Shown in pieces: positions 44,552 through 52,712 of a DNA stretch of 64,000 nucleotides. This DNA is from Verrucomicrobiaceae bacterium (GTDB lineage: Bacteria > Verrucomicrobiota > Verrucomicrobiia > Verrucomicrobiales > Verrucomicrobiaceae), in NCBI GenBank assembly GCA_019694165.1, contig JAIBCL010000004.1, positions 186,001 to 250,000 on the forward strand, written 5' to 3'. The position numbers and the translations under genes are program-made. Under the pieces are notes generated by a model, which worked only from the letters and a program-made list of their open reading frames with translations, ran no database searches and was not told the DNA's origin. How positions within the stretch are numbered: the first letter of the stretch is position 1; every line of letters starts with the position of its first letter.

Positions 44552-44640
44552 TGAGCCGCGAGGCATTCCCGCCGCGCCGCGAAGCTTCGCGTTTGCCTGC
44601 CTCCGTCGCATGAGATAATCATGCCGCCCCTCGCGCCCAC

Positions 44641-46062
44641 ATGGATTATTTCGCGGCCATCCTCTTTCTTTTCCTCTACTTCGTCCGCCTGCACGACTGG
44701 GTTCCGTACCTTTCCGGTCTCAACGTGGTGAAGCCGGCGATGATTCTCGGCGGGTTCGGCCTCCTGACCCGCCAGCGGCGCACGCCAGGCTGGAAGTTCA
44801 TGGGCACCCCGCACGAGTGGGTGCTCGTGGCCTACCTGGGCTTCGCCGTGTGGATGGACCTGGACTGGTATGGCACGTTTCAGGATGTCTTCCCGCTGGC
44901 CAGCTTCTACTTCCTCACGGCCTACGCGCTGAACACCGAGGCCAAGCTCGCGGGCTTCTTCAATTGGTGGGGCTTTTGTGTCGTGTTCATGGGCGTCGTC
45001 GGCGCGCTCACGGTGGTGGGCATCGACCTGACGAACGCCAAGGACCTCATCGTCGCGGAAAACGGCCGCCTGGCCCTGAACACCTACCAGATGGACAACC
45101 CGAACGCCCTCGGCCACACCGCCGTCACGGGCCTGGTGCTCATCTACATGCTGCTGGTGTTCCGGCGCGATGTGGCCACGCGTTTCCTTGCCATCCCGCT
45201 GATCATGATGGTGGGATTGTGCGTGGTCTCCACCCAGTCAAAAGGCGCCTACCTCAGCGGCATCGCCGGCCTGGCGGGCGCGCTGCTCGTCGGCAGAAAA
45301 CTCTGGATGCAGATTCTGGTCGGGTGCCTGCTCGCAGGCACGCTCTACATTGCGTCTTCCATGCTTCCGCGAATGGTGGACCGCGACCAGCTCCGGCATG
45401 ACGAGGGCGTGATGGGACGACTGCTGGCCTTCGAGGCGGCGCGAACCGCATACCAGACGCAGCCGGCCGGTTGGAAGCACTTCGTGGCGACGATCAAATG
45501 GCAGGGCCAGGATGAGACCAAGGCCACCCACAGTTCGTACGTGCAGGTCGGCGCCGACCTCGGGCCCAAAGGCATGTTTCTCTACCTGTCCTTGCTCTGC
45601 TGTGCCTTCCGGTCCGTGATCACTCTGCGCACCGACTCCGACGATCTCGAGCGATGTCGCCGGCTCATCTTCGCATTGATGGTGGGCCTCGCAGTGTCCG
45701 GCTGGATGATCACCCGCCCGTATCATGCCGAGTACTTCCTGCTCGCAGGAGCGGCCACCGCCTACCACCGGCTGGCCGTCGAGCACTTGAAGGGCATCGT
45801 CCCCGAGTTCGGCGTGGTGGAGAAAATGCCCGAACCCGATGTGCCCGCCGCCGAAGATGGCAAGCCGGTGGCCCTGGCCCCGCAGCCTGAGGCAGAGGCA
45901 CAAGGTGCACCCGTCACACCCGCCAGCCCCGAACCGGACGCTGGCGAGCCGCAGCCCGCGCGCAAATTCTGGACCCGCTACGGGTTCGTGGACGTCGCGA
46001 CCGGTTACCTCGCGCTGAATTTCGTCGTCTGGTTCTGGGACTACATCATCGAGAACCTCTGA
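44641..46062 (+). CDS. O-antigen polymerase/ligase-like membrane protein
   Basis: 473 residues, with about 11 membrane segments to residue 390 and then a Pro/Glu-rich linker (about 395-440, VPAAEDGKPVALAPQPEAEA) before one final helix. MDNPNALGHTAVTGLVLIYM, QSKGAYLSGIAGLAGALL and THSSYVQVGADLGPKGMFLYL fit the ligase family, with H-SS-Y taking the place of HN-YL in the conserved periplasmic loop. It is the third such protein in the locus. In related clusters this position is filled by the Wzy-type polymerase of the unit opened by the sugar transferase. Confidence 0.83.
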   Translation: MDYFAAILFLFLYFVRLHDWVPYLSGLNVVKPAMILGGFGLLTRQRRTPGWKFMGTPHEWVLVAYLGFAVWMDLDWYGTFQDVFPLASFYFLTAYALNTEAKLAGFFNWWGFCVVFMGVVGALTVVGIDLTNAKDLIVAENGRLALNTYQMDNPNALGHTAVTGLVLIYMLLVFRRDVATRFLAIPLIMMVGLCVVSTQSKGAYLSGIAGLAGALLVGRKLWMQILVGCLLAGTLYIASSMLPRMVDRDQLRHDEGVMGRLLAFEAARTAYQTQPAGWKHFVATIKWQGQDETKATHSSYVQVGADLGPKGMFLYLSLLCCAFRSVITLRTDSDDLERCRRLIFALMVGLAVSGWMITRPYHAEYFLLAGAATAYHRLAVEHLKGIVPEFGVVEKMPEPDVPAAEDGKPVALAPQPEAEAQGAPVTPASPEPDAGEPQPARKFWTRYGFVDVATGYLALNFVVWFWDYIIENL

Positions 46063-46081
46063 CCCCCCCTTGCAAACCGAA

Positions 46082-47224
46082 ATGGAGCCGCTGGTCTGGC
46101 ACCTTGTATTTGCCGTATCCACCGCGGCGTTGATCTGGTGCCATGCGGGTTATCCACTCTGGCTCTGGTTCCGATCCGGGGGCGACGATGCAGCGGCGGC
46201 CGGCTTCCCGCCACCGGCCTCCGGAGAGGTGTCCGTCGTCATCGCCGCGCGCAATGAAGGAGCACGGGTCGGCGGCAAGATCGCCGGCTTGCTCGCAGGC
46301 GGCGCGGCGCACATCCGCGAGATCATCGTCGTGTGCGATCACTGCACGGACGATACCGCCGCGCAAGCCGCCGCGGCGGGTGATCCACGCATCCGGGTGA
46401 TCCTTCACGACGACGGCCCTCCAGGCAAGCCGGGCGCTCTGAATGAAGGCGTGGCCGCCGCCACGGGCGAACTCATCTTCTTCACCGATGTCCGCCAGCG
46501 CATCGCAGCCGACGCCAGCGCGCGCCTCGCCGCATGGTTCTCTGATCCCGCCAATGGCGCAGTGTCCGGCAGCCTCGAGATCGAACCTGCGAACCAGTCC
46601 GCAGGCACCGGCCTCGACTTGTACTGGCGTCTGGAAAAATTCATCCGCCACCGCGAATCCCGGCTCGACTCATCCATAGGCTGCACCGGTGCGATCTACA
46701 TGATCCGCCGTGCCTTGTACCAACCGCTGCCCGCCGACACGATCCTCGATGACGTCGTCACGCCCATGCGCATCGTTCTCAGCGGGCACCGCGTGCGCTT
46801 TGATCCAGACGCGAAGGCGTTCGATCCCCAGACGCTCGACGGCGAGGCCGAGTCTCGTCGGAAGATCCGCACCCTCGCCGGAAACTTTCAGATGCTCTTC
46901 CGCCATCCGCAATGGCTGCTGCCGCCGGTGAACCGGTTGTGGTGGGAACTCATTTCGCACAAATATCTGCGCATCGCCGCGCCCGCGTTTCTCACCGGCT
47001 GCCTCGCCGCCAGTTGGCGGCTGCGTGCACTCCCTCTTTACGCTGCCATGTGGTGGGCGCAGGTCTTCCTCTGGGCGCTCGCTGTCGTCGGACTCCTGCT
47101 GCCGGGGCTGCGTGTCCGCATCCTCTGCATTCCCGCCGGATTTCTCTTCCTGCAAGTATCCGTCGTGCGCGGCTTCGTCTTCTGGCTCAAGTCGCTGGGC
47201 AGACCGCAGACAGGCTGGAAGTAA
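46082..47224 (+). CDS. GT2-family glycosyltransferase, membrane-bound
   Basis: 380 residues; ATG 46082 is chosen over a TTG four codons earlier. One N-terminal helix is followed by a GT-A domain: VSVVIAARNEGARVGGKIAG, HDDGPPGKPGALNEGVAAATGE, FFTDVRQRI (DxD-type), GCTGAIYMIRRALY, and DTILDDVVTPMRIVLSG, then three or four C-terminal helices. The topology resembles processive or polyprenyl-glycan synthases of the cellulose-synthase type (PgaC/IcaA-like). It probably extends the repeat unit on the cytoplasmic face. It follows the ligase-like gene by 19 bp. Confidence 0.9.
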   Translation: MEPLVWHLVFAVSTAALIWCHAGYPLWLWFRSGGDDAAAAGFPPPASGEVSVVIAARNEGARVGGKIAGLLAGGAAHIREIIVVCDHCTDDTAAQAAAAGDPRIRVILHDDGPPGKPGALNEGVAAATGELIFFTDVRQRIAADASARLAAWFSDPANGAVSGSLEIEPANQSAGTGLDLYWRLEKFIRHRESRLDSSIGCTGAIYMIRRALYQPLPADTILDDVVTPMRIVLSGHRVRFDPDAKAFDPQTLDGEAESRRKIRTLAGNFQMLFRHPQWLLPPVNRLWWELISHKYLRIAAPAFLTGCLAASWRLRALPLYAAMWWAQVFLWALAVVGLLLPGLRVRILCIPAGFLFLQVSVVRGFVFWLKSLGRPQTGWK

Positions 47225-47233
47225 CCACATCTC

Positions 47234-48331
47234 ATGTTCCGCTCCCTCGACAAATGGCTCATCCCCTGGCTCCGGCGTGCAGTCTCCCTGCCCGGCGTGC
47301 CTGCCGACGAGCCGCTCCACGTATTCCTCGCCGTGTGCGATCACTTCGAGCCGCTGCACCACACCGACGATGCAGGCGCCCGCGCGCGGCTCGCACGCTG
47401 GCACAGCGACTATCCCCGCCTCGCCTCGGAATTCCGTGATTCATCCGGCCGCGGTCCGCGCCACACGTTCTTCTATCCGGTCGAGCAATGGGACGACTGC
47501 CACGTCGCCGCCATCCGCGAGATCTGCCGGCAGACCGGATCGGAGATGGAAGTGCATCTGCATCACGATGGCGACACCGAGGCCACTCTGCGGGAGAAGC
47601 TGGCGGAGGGCATCGTGCGGATGAAAAACGCCGGCGTGCTTGCTCGCGACTCCGGAGGTCGTGGCCGCTTCGCCTTCATTCACGGGAACTGGTCGCTCTG
47701 CAATTCGCGCCCCGATGGCCGCTGGTGCGGCGTGCCGAATGAAATCGAAATCCTCCGCGATCTCGGCTGCTACGCAGACTTCACCTTCCCGTCCGCTCCG
47801 AGCGACACGCAGCCGCGCAGTGTGAACCAGATCGGCTACGCCGCCGAGAGCGGCTCAGCCCGGGCGCTCGACAGCCTCGTATCCGCGCAAGTCGGAGCCA
47901 CCTGCCAGCTCCGCCACAGCCCGCGGCACCTGCTTCTCGTGCAAGGCCCGCTTGCGCTGAATTGGAAGCGGCGCACGCGCGGCATCTTCCCGCGGCTCGA
48001 GAACGCCGACCTCACCGCCGCCAATCCGCCCACGCCTCTGCGCTGCACGCTGTGGGTGCGGCAGCACATTCATGTGACGGGCCGCCCCGGCTGGCTCTTC
48101 GTCAAGCTCCACACCCACGGCGCCCTCCCTGCCAATACCGACGCATTGCTCGGCGCTCCCATGCGCGCCTTCCTCGAGTTCTTCACCGGCCAGTTCGTGC
48201 GCAACCGGGCCGTTCGCGCCCACTTCGTCACCGCCCGCGAGATGGCAAACCTCATCCACGCCGCCGAGGACGGCGTCCCACAGCCGCCAGAAGCCTGCCT
48301 CGACCATTGCTTTCAGGCCGGCGCATCGTGA
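47234..48331 (+). CDS. Polysaccharide deacetylase-like protein of an exopolysaccharide locus
   Basis: 365 residues with no obvious signal peptide. PLHVFLAVCDHFEPLHHTDD contains a His/Asp-rich start (VCDHFEP) that takes the place of the NodB TFDD motif, and GSEMEVHLHHDGDTEATLREKL gives the metal-binding H-x-H-H segment, followed by FAFIHGNWSLCNSRPDGRWCG. Similar uncharacterised proteins sit in many bacterial EPS loci, often beside GT2 enzymes. The metal-site arrangement suggests a carbohydrate deacetylase or amidase, unproven. It is the last glycan gene before the NAD cluster, 22 bp upstream of the sirtuin. Confidence 0.75.
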   Translation: MFRSLDKWLIPWLRRAVSLPGVPADEPLHVFLAVCDHFEPLHHTDDAGARARLARWHSDYPRLASEFRDSSGRGPRHTFFYPVEQWDDCHVAAIREICRQTGSEMEVHLHHDGDTEATLREKLAEGIVRMKNAGVLARDSGGRGRFAFIHGNWSLCNSRPDGRWCGVPNEIEILRDLGCYADFTFPSAPSDTQPRSVNQIGYAAESGSARALDSLVSAQVGATCQLRHSPRHLLLVQGPLALNWKRRTRGIFPRLENADLTAANPPTPLRCTLWVRQHIHVTGRPGWLFVKLHTHGALPANTDALLGAPMRAFLEFFTGQFVRNRAVRAHFVTAREMANLIHAAEDGVPQPPEACLDHCFQAGAS

Positions 48332-48353
48332 CAAGCGCTCATGCCCGCCCGCC

Positions 48354-49076
48354 ATGAACACGAAGCCATCATCGAGAGCCAGCGGCCACATCGTCATCCT
48401 CACTGGTTCGGGGGGTTCCGCCGAGAGCGGCATACCTACTTTCCGCGGTGCCGGCGGTTTGTGGGGAGGGCATGATGTCATGAAAGTGGCTACACCCCGG
48501 GCCTTCTGCGCCCAGCCGCAGTTGGTGCAGCGCTTCTACAACGAGCGCCGCCAGATTCTGCTCACCAAGGAACCCAACGCGGCCCATCATGCCATCGCGA
48601 GGCTGCAAAAAGAGCATTCTGGCCGCGTCACACTCATCACCCAAAACATCGACGATCTCCACGAACGTGGAGGCTCCCCCGAGGTGTGGCACATTCACGG
48701 CGAGTTGCTGAAAAGCCGCTGCACTCACTGCGGCATGATCCACGCGTGCCGCGAGGACCTCGGGCCTGCTTCCGTGTGTCCTTCATGCCACGGCACAGGC
48801 AGGCTGCGGCCTCACGTCGTCTGGTTTGGCGAGACACCGCTGTTTCTCGAAGAGTTGGATGCCCGCACTCGCGACGCCACCCTCTTCGCCGCCATCGGCA
48901 CCAGCGGTCTCGTCTATCCCGCCGCCAACTTCGTCCACATCGCCCGCTCCCGCGGCGCCCGCTGCATCGAGTTCAATCTCGAATCCAGCGATGGGGTCTT
49001 CGACGAGTTCATCGCCGGTCCCGCCGCTCAAACGGTCACCGCGTGGGTGGATTCATTTCTCGGGCACACCCGCTGA
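48354..49076 (+). CDS. cobB: Sir2 family NAD-dependent protein deacylase
   Basis: 240 residues. NAD-binding motif TGSGGSAESGIPTFRG (17-32) varies from the usual GAGxSxxSGIPDFRG at two places (second Gly-Ala-Gly to Gly-Ser-Gly-Gly, Asp to Thr). TQNIDDLHERGG (96-107), HIHGEL with catalytic His115, a structural zinc set Cys123, Cys126, Cys142 and Cys145, and GTSGLVYPAANF complete the fold. The products would be nicotinamide, O-acyl-ADP-ribose and the deacylated lysine. The macro protein encoded downstream belongs to a family that hydrolyses O-acetyl-ADP-ribose, so the two could work in sequence. Confidence 0.94.
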   Translation: MNTKPSSRASGHIVILTGSGGSAESGIPTFRGAGGLWGGHDVMKVATPRAFCAQPQLVQRFYNERRQILLTKEPNAAHHAIARLQKEHSGRVTLITQNIDDLHERGGSPEVWHIHGELLKSRCTHCGMIHACREDLGPASVCPSCHGTGRLRPHVVWFGETPLFLEELDARTRDATLFAAIGTSGLVYPAANFVHIARSRGARCIEFNLESSDGVFDEFIAGPAAQTVTAWVDSFLGHTR

Positions 49077-49087
49077 TTCACAACTCG

Positions 49088-49435
49088 ATGAATCAAAGCG
49101 CCATCATTCTGTACCGCCCCGTCGGACCCAAAGAACTCGCCTTGATCGAGCAAAGCGGCTGGAAAGCCTTTCCGCCACGATTGCCTGACCAGCCGATCTT
49201 CTATCCCGTGATGAACGAGGACTACGCCATCCAGATCGCCCGCGACTGGAATGTGCCCGCCTCCGGCTCCGGCTTCGTCACCCGCTTCGCGGTCGATGCC
49301 GATTACCTCATCCGCTTCACCGAGCAAGTCGTGGGCGGCAGCATGCACCGCGAGCTCTGGGTGCCTGCGGAAGAACTCGAAGAGTTCAACCAACACATCA
49401 TCGGCCTCATTGAGGTCACACAACGATTCCCATGA
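49088..49435 (+). CDS. ADP-ribosylation/crystallin J1-type small protein
   Basis: 115 residues. The order YRPVGPKELALIEQSGWKAF, PRLPDQPIFYPVMNEDYAIQ, ARDWN, FVTRFAVDADYL, VGGSMHRELWVPAEELEEFN and IIGLIEVTQRF matches a small widespread family that databases label ADP-ribosylation/crystallin J1; the name comes from association, and I know of no proven activity. The YRPVG-xxEL start, a mid Tyr-containing loop and a terminal E/W pattern make a compact ADP-ribosyltransferase-like fold a reasonable guess. It starts 11 bp after the sirtuin and overlaps kptA by ATGA (49432-49435), so it is firmly within the operon. Confidence 0.8.
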   Translation: MNQSAIILYRPVGPKELALIEQSGWKAFPPRLPDQPIFYPVMNEDYAIQIARDWNVPASGSGFVTRFAVDADYLIRFTEQVVGGSMHRELWVPAEELEEFNQHIIGLIEVTQRFP

Positions 49436-50025
49436 CTCAAAACCAAACCACCCGCGCGAGCAAGTTCCTCAGCCTCGTGCTCCGGCATGAGCCATCGGCG
49501 GCGCATGTCATGCTCGATTCCGCTGGATGGGTGGAGGTCGAGGCTCTGCTCGCTGGTTGTGGCAAGGCCGGGCGAGTGCTGTCACGGGAGGATCTGGATC
49601 AGGTGGTGGGCACCAACGCGAAGAGGCGTTTCGAGTTCAGCGCCGATGGGCTGCGCATCCGTGCGAGCCAGGGACATTCGGTCGAGGTCGATCTGGAATT
49701 TGCGCCGCAGGAACCGCCCGAGTTTCTTTTCCACGGCACGGCGGCGCGGTTTCTGGATTCGATCCGGAGGCAGGGCCTGCTGAAGATGCAGCGGCATCAT
49801 GTGCATCTGGCGACGGACACCCAGACGACGTTGGCGGTCGGTGCGCGGCACGGCACGCCGGTGTTCCTTACCGTCCTCGCGGTGGAGATGCATCGGTCTG
49901 GTCACACATTTTATGTCAGCACCAACGGCGTGTGGCTCGTCGAGCACGTGCCGCCGAACTTCATCCGATTCCCCGAAGCCCAAACCAACACACCGCAAGA
50001 GACTGGAAAGACACAAGAGTCCTGA
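49432..50025 (+). CDS. kptA: RNA 2'-phosphotransferase (Tpt1/KptA)
   Basis: 197 residues. SKFLSLVLRHEPSAA, RRFEFSADGLRIRASQGHS, FLFHGTAARFLDSIRRQGLL, HHVHLATD and FLTVLAVEMHRSGHTFYVS define Tpt1/KptA. The catalytic tetrad Arg-His-Arg-Arg is visible as Arg18, His19, Arg77 and Arg155. The enzyme moves an RNA 2'-phosphate to NAD+, releasing nicotinamide and ADP-ribose 1'',2''-cyclic phosphate. In eukaryotes it finishes tRNA splicing; bacteria have no known 2'-phosphorylated splice junctions, so its substrate here is open. Some family members also ADP-ribosylate nucleic acid ends. A 15-residue Thr/Gln tail follows the domain. Confidence 0.94.
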   Translation: MTQNQTTRASKFLSLVLRHEPSAAHVMLDSAGWVEVEALLAGCGKAGRVLSREDLDQVVGTNAKRRFEFSADGLRIRASQGHSVEVDLEFAPQEPPEFLFHGTAARFLDSIRRQGLLKMQRHHVHLATDTQTTLAVGARHGTPVFLTVLAVEMHRSGHTFYVSTNGVWLVEHVPPNFIRFPEAQTNTPQETGKTQES

Positions 50026-50074
50026 AATTTGAACCTCTTGCGCCTCTCTGATCTCTCGCGGTGGACTCAACCTC

Positions 50075-50581
50075 ATGAAGCCGAACCTCCAAGTCATCCA
50101 AGGCGACATCACGAAGCTCGATCTCGATGCCATCGTGAACGCGGCGAACACGTCGCTGCTCGGCGGCGGTGGTGTCGATGGGGCGATCCATCGCGCGGCG
50201 GGGCCGGAGCTGCTGGCGGAGTGCCGCACGCTGAACGGCTGCCGCACGGGCGAGGCGAAGATCACCAAAGGCTACCGGCTGAACGCGCGGCACGTCATCC
50301 ATACCGTGGGACCCGTCTGGAATGGCGGTCGTAGCGGCGAGATGGAAAAGCTACGGAGTTGCTACGCGAACTCGCTGCGCCTCGCCGCGGAGCACGGACT
50401 AACGAGCATCGCCTTTCCATGCATCTCGACGGGCGTGTATCGCTTCCCGCCGGACGAAGCGGCGAGCATCGCCCTGTCCACCGTGCGCGAGTTTTTGCGC
50501 GAGCCGGGGTCGATCCAGAAAGTCGTGTTTTGCTGCTTCAGCGAAGCGGATCGGGAGCGGTATGAAGCTTTGCTTCAATGA
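50075..50581 (+). CDS. Macro-domain ADP-ribose hydrolase (YmdB type)
   Basis: 168 residues, a single macro domain. [21 protein letters not shown] (Asp11, Asn22, Asn25), [16 protein letters not shown] (Asp35, the loop 1 contact) and [12 protein letters not shown] (loop 2, 114-125) are intact. This subgroup (MacroD/YmdB) hydrolyses O-acetyl-ADP-ribose and removes ADP-ribose from acidic residues; macro and related proteins also clear ADP-ribose 1''-phosphate. Both sirtuin and KptA make compounds of this type, so the protein may dispose of their by-products. It is 49 bp downstream of kptA and 3 bp upstream of the next gene. Confidence 0.95.
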   Translation: MKPNLQVIQGDITKLDLDAIVNAANTSLLGGGGVDGAIHRAAGPELLAECRTLNGCRTGEAKITKGYRLNARHVIHTVGPVWNGGRSGEMEKLRSCYANSLRLAAEHGLTSIAFPCISTGVYRFPPDEAASIALSTVREFLREPGSIQKVVFCCFSEADRERYEALLQ

Positions 50582-50584
50582 GCA

Positions 50585-51616
50585 ATGAATGTTCGCTGCA
50601 CAAATCCGATCCTTGGCTCGCTGCTTGGAACAGCGGTCGGCGATGCTTTGGGATTGCCGTATGAGGGCTTGTCGCGGCGGCGTGTGGCGGCTTTCGGCTT
50701 GGCAGGGCATCGCTTCATCCTGGGGCATGGCATGCTCAGCGATGACACGGAACACACGTTGATGGTGGCAGCGGCGTGGCTGGAGAATCAAAATGACACG
50801 GGCCGCTTTCAACGGGCATTTGCCTGGAAACTGCGCTGGTGGCTGTTGGGGTTGCCGGCGGGCGTGGGCCTGAGCACTGCGAAGGCCATCGTCAAGCTGT
50901 GGCTTGGTTTTCCTGCTTCGCGATCAGGAGTGAGTTCGGCGGGCAATGGTGCGGCCATGCGCAGTGCAATCCTGGGTGTGCTGCTGCGGGATGATCCGGC
51001 TAAACGACGCGAATTTGCGCTGGCGGCGTGTCGAGTGACTCACACGGATCCGAGGGCGGAGGAGTCTGCCTTGCTCGTTGCAGAGGCGGCTGCCATGGCG
51101 GCGAACGGAGTTTCGGTTGAGGCCGTGCTCGAAACGCTTCAGGGCTTTATAAGCAGCGATGAGATGAAGGCGCGATTTGCCTCCCTCAGAGCAGCGCTAG
51201 CAAGCGCGCGGACCGTGCCGGAGTTCGCGGCCGAGATTGGCTGTGAACGTGGGGTGAGTGGTTTCGCCCCAAACACCGTCGCGGTGGCGCTTTTCGCCTG
51301 GCTGCGACATCGACACGATTTTCAAACGGCCGTGAAATCCGTGATCTCATGCGGAGGCGACACTGACACTGTCGCGGCGATAACGGGCGGCATCGCCGGT
51401 GCTGAAGGCGGCGAAGCTGGAATCCCGGAGCCATGGCTCGCGGGCATCTGCGACTGGCCACGCTCGGTGAACCACATCCGGCGTGTCGCCGATGAGCTGA
51501 CCCGTGGCTCCGCCAGAGCGCCGCGGGTGTACTGGCCGTTTGTCCTGACACGAAACATTTTCTTTCTCGTCGTGGTGCTTCTCCATGGCTTCCGCAGACT
51601 GCTGCCGCCTTATTGA
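50585..51616 (+). CDS. ADP-ribosylglycohydrolase family protein with hydrophobic C-terminal tail
   Basis: 343 residues. LGTAVGDALGLPYEG, LSDDTEHTLM (Asp53, Asp54, Thr55), NGAAMRSAIL (121-130), RVTHTDPRAEE (150-160) and CGGDTDTVAAITGG (256-269) match the ARH/DraG fold, with the acidic residues that hold the two magnesium ions. DraG/ARH enzymes cleave ADP-ribose from arginine or serine in proteins, or break O-acetyl-ADP-ribose. Residues 318-335 (FVLTRNIFFLVVVLLHGF) form an extra hydrophobic helix that could tether it to the membrane. It starts 3 bp after the macro gene. Confidence 0.92.
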   Translation: MNVRCTNPILGSLLGTAVGDALGLPYEGLSRRRVAAFGLAGHRFILGHGMLSDDTEHTLMVAAAWLENQNDTGRFQRAFAWKLRWWLLGLPAGVGLSTAKAIVKLWLGFPASRSGVSSAGNGAAMRSAILGVLLRDDPAKRREFALAACRVTHTDPRAEESALLVAEAAAMAANGVSVEAVLETLQGFISSDEMKARFASLRAALASARTVPEFAAEIGCERGVSGFAPNTVAVALFAWLRHRHDFQTAVKSVISCGGDTDTVAAITGGIAGAEGGEAGIPEPWLAGICDWPRSVNHIRRVADELTRGSARAPRVYWPFVLTRNIFFLVVVLLHGFRRLLPPY

Positions 51617-51671
51617 TTTCTCGTCGTCCATTTCCACACTCCAGCCTCAATCCAGACAACACCTCACGCTT

Positions 51672-52697
51672 ATGTTCGGCATCCGTTTCATCAAGATTCC
51701 TCCCACCACGCATGTCATCCAGTTCAGCGGCGGCAAGATCGTCCGCGAGGGCGCTGGCATTTCCTTGTTCTTCTTTTCACCGACGACCTCGCTCGTGGCG
51801 GTGCCGGTGGCGAGCACGGACGTGCCGTTCATCTTTGAGGAGCAGACGGCGGATTATCAAACCGTGAGCCTGCAGGGGCAGATCACCTACCGCATCGCGG
51901 AGCCGAAGAAGCTGGCGGCGCTGATGGACTTCACCCTGGCTCCGCATGGAAGAGGCTATGCCTCGGAGGATCCGGAGAAGCTGCCACAGCGCGTGATCAA
52001 TCTCGTGCATGTGCTGGCGCGCGCGGAGATCGAGAAGCTGCCGCTGCGTCAGGCGTTGCGTGCATCGGAGCCGCTCGTCGCGGCGATCCGCGCGCAATTG
52101 ACCGCGCTGCCGGAACTGTCCGCGCTCGGCCTGGAGGTGCTAGGCCTTTCGCTGCTCGCGATCAAGCCCACGCCCGAGACGGCGCGCGCGCTGGAGGCGG
52201 AGACGCGTGAGCAATTGCTCAAGGGCGCGGACGAGGCCATCTTCATGCGCCGCAATGCCGCCGTGGAGCAGGAGCGCGCGATCAAGGAGAATGAGCTGAA
52301 CACCGAGATCGCCGTAGAAAACAAGAAGCGGCAAATCCGCGAGACGCAGATGGAGGCGGAGAAGGCCGTGCAGGAAAAGGAGGCGCAGCTCGAGCGCGCG
52401 AAACTGGAGTCCAGCATCGGACTCGAGGAAGAGCGCAAGAAACTTGTGGCGCTGGCCGCCGAGAATGCGAAAGCGGAATCCGACACCCGCGCCTACGGCA
52501 TCTCAACAACGATGCAGGCACTCTCGAGCGCGGACGCGAGAGTGCTCCAGGCACTGGCTACCACCGGCATGAAGCCGCAGCAGCTCATCGCCTTTGCTTT
52601 CCAGGAACTCGCCGCGAAAGCGGACAAGATCGGCAACCTGAACATCTCGCCCGAACTGCTCAGCGAGCTGCTGGCGAGTCCAGGCGCAAAAAAGTGA
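51672..52697 (+). CDS. SPFH/band-7 domain protein
   Basis: 341 residues from ATG 51672. Residues 1-165 (HVIQFSGGKIVREGAGISLF, then VPVASTDVPFIFEEQTADYQ, VSLQGQITYRIAEPKKL) form a band-7/SPFH domain without an obvious N-terminal membrane helix. Residues about 170-270 are a Glu/Ala/Lys-rich coiled coil (EERKKLVALAAENAKAE). SPFH proteins make oligomeric platforms near membranes. Here it lies between the ADP-ribosylglycohydrolase and a NAD-kinase-like gene, 55 bp after the first and 15 bp before the second, suggesting a scaffold for the NAD-handling enzymes. This is an inference from position. Confidence 0.88.
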   Translation: MFGIRFIKIPPTTHVIQFSGGKIVREGAGISLFFFSPTTSLVAVPVASTDVPFIFEEQTADYQTVSLQGQITYRIAEPKKLAALMDFTLAPHGRGYASEDPEKLPQRVINLVHVLARAEIEKLPLRQALRASEPLVAAIRAQLTALPELSALGLEVLGLSLLAIKPTPETARALEAETREQLLKGADEAIFMRRNAAVEQERAIKENELNTEIAVENKKRQIRETQMEAEKAVQEKEAQLERAKLESSIGLEEERKKLVALAAENAKAESDTRAYGISTTMQALSSADARVLQALATTGMKPQQLIAFAFQELAAKADKIGNLNISPELLSELLASPGAKK

Positions 52698-52712
52698 CGT
52701 CACCGGCCTGCG

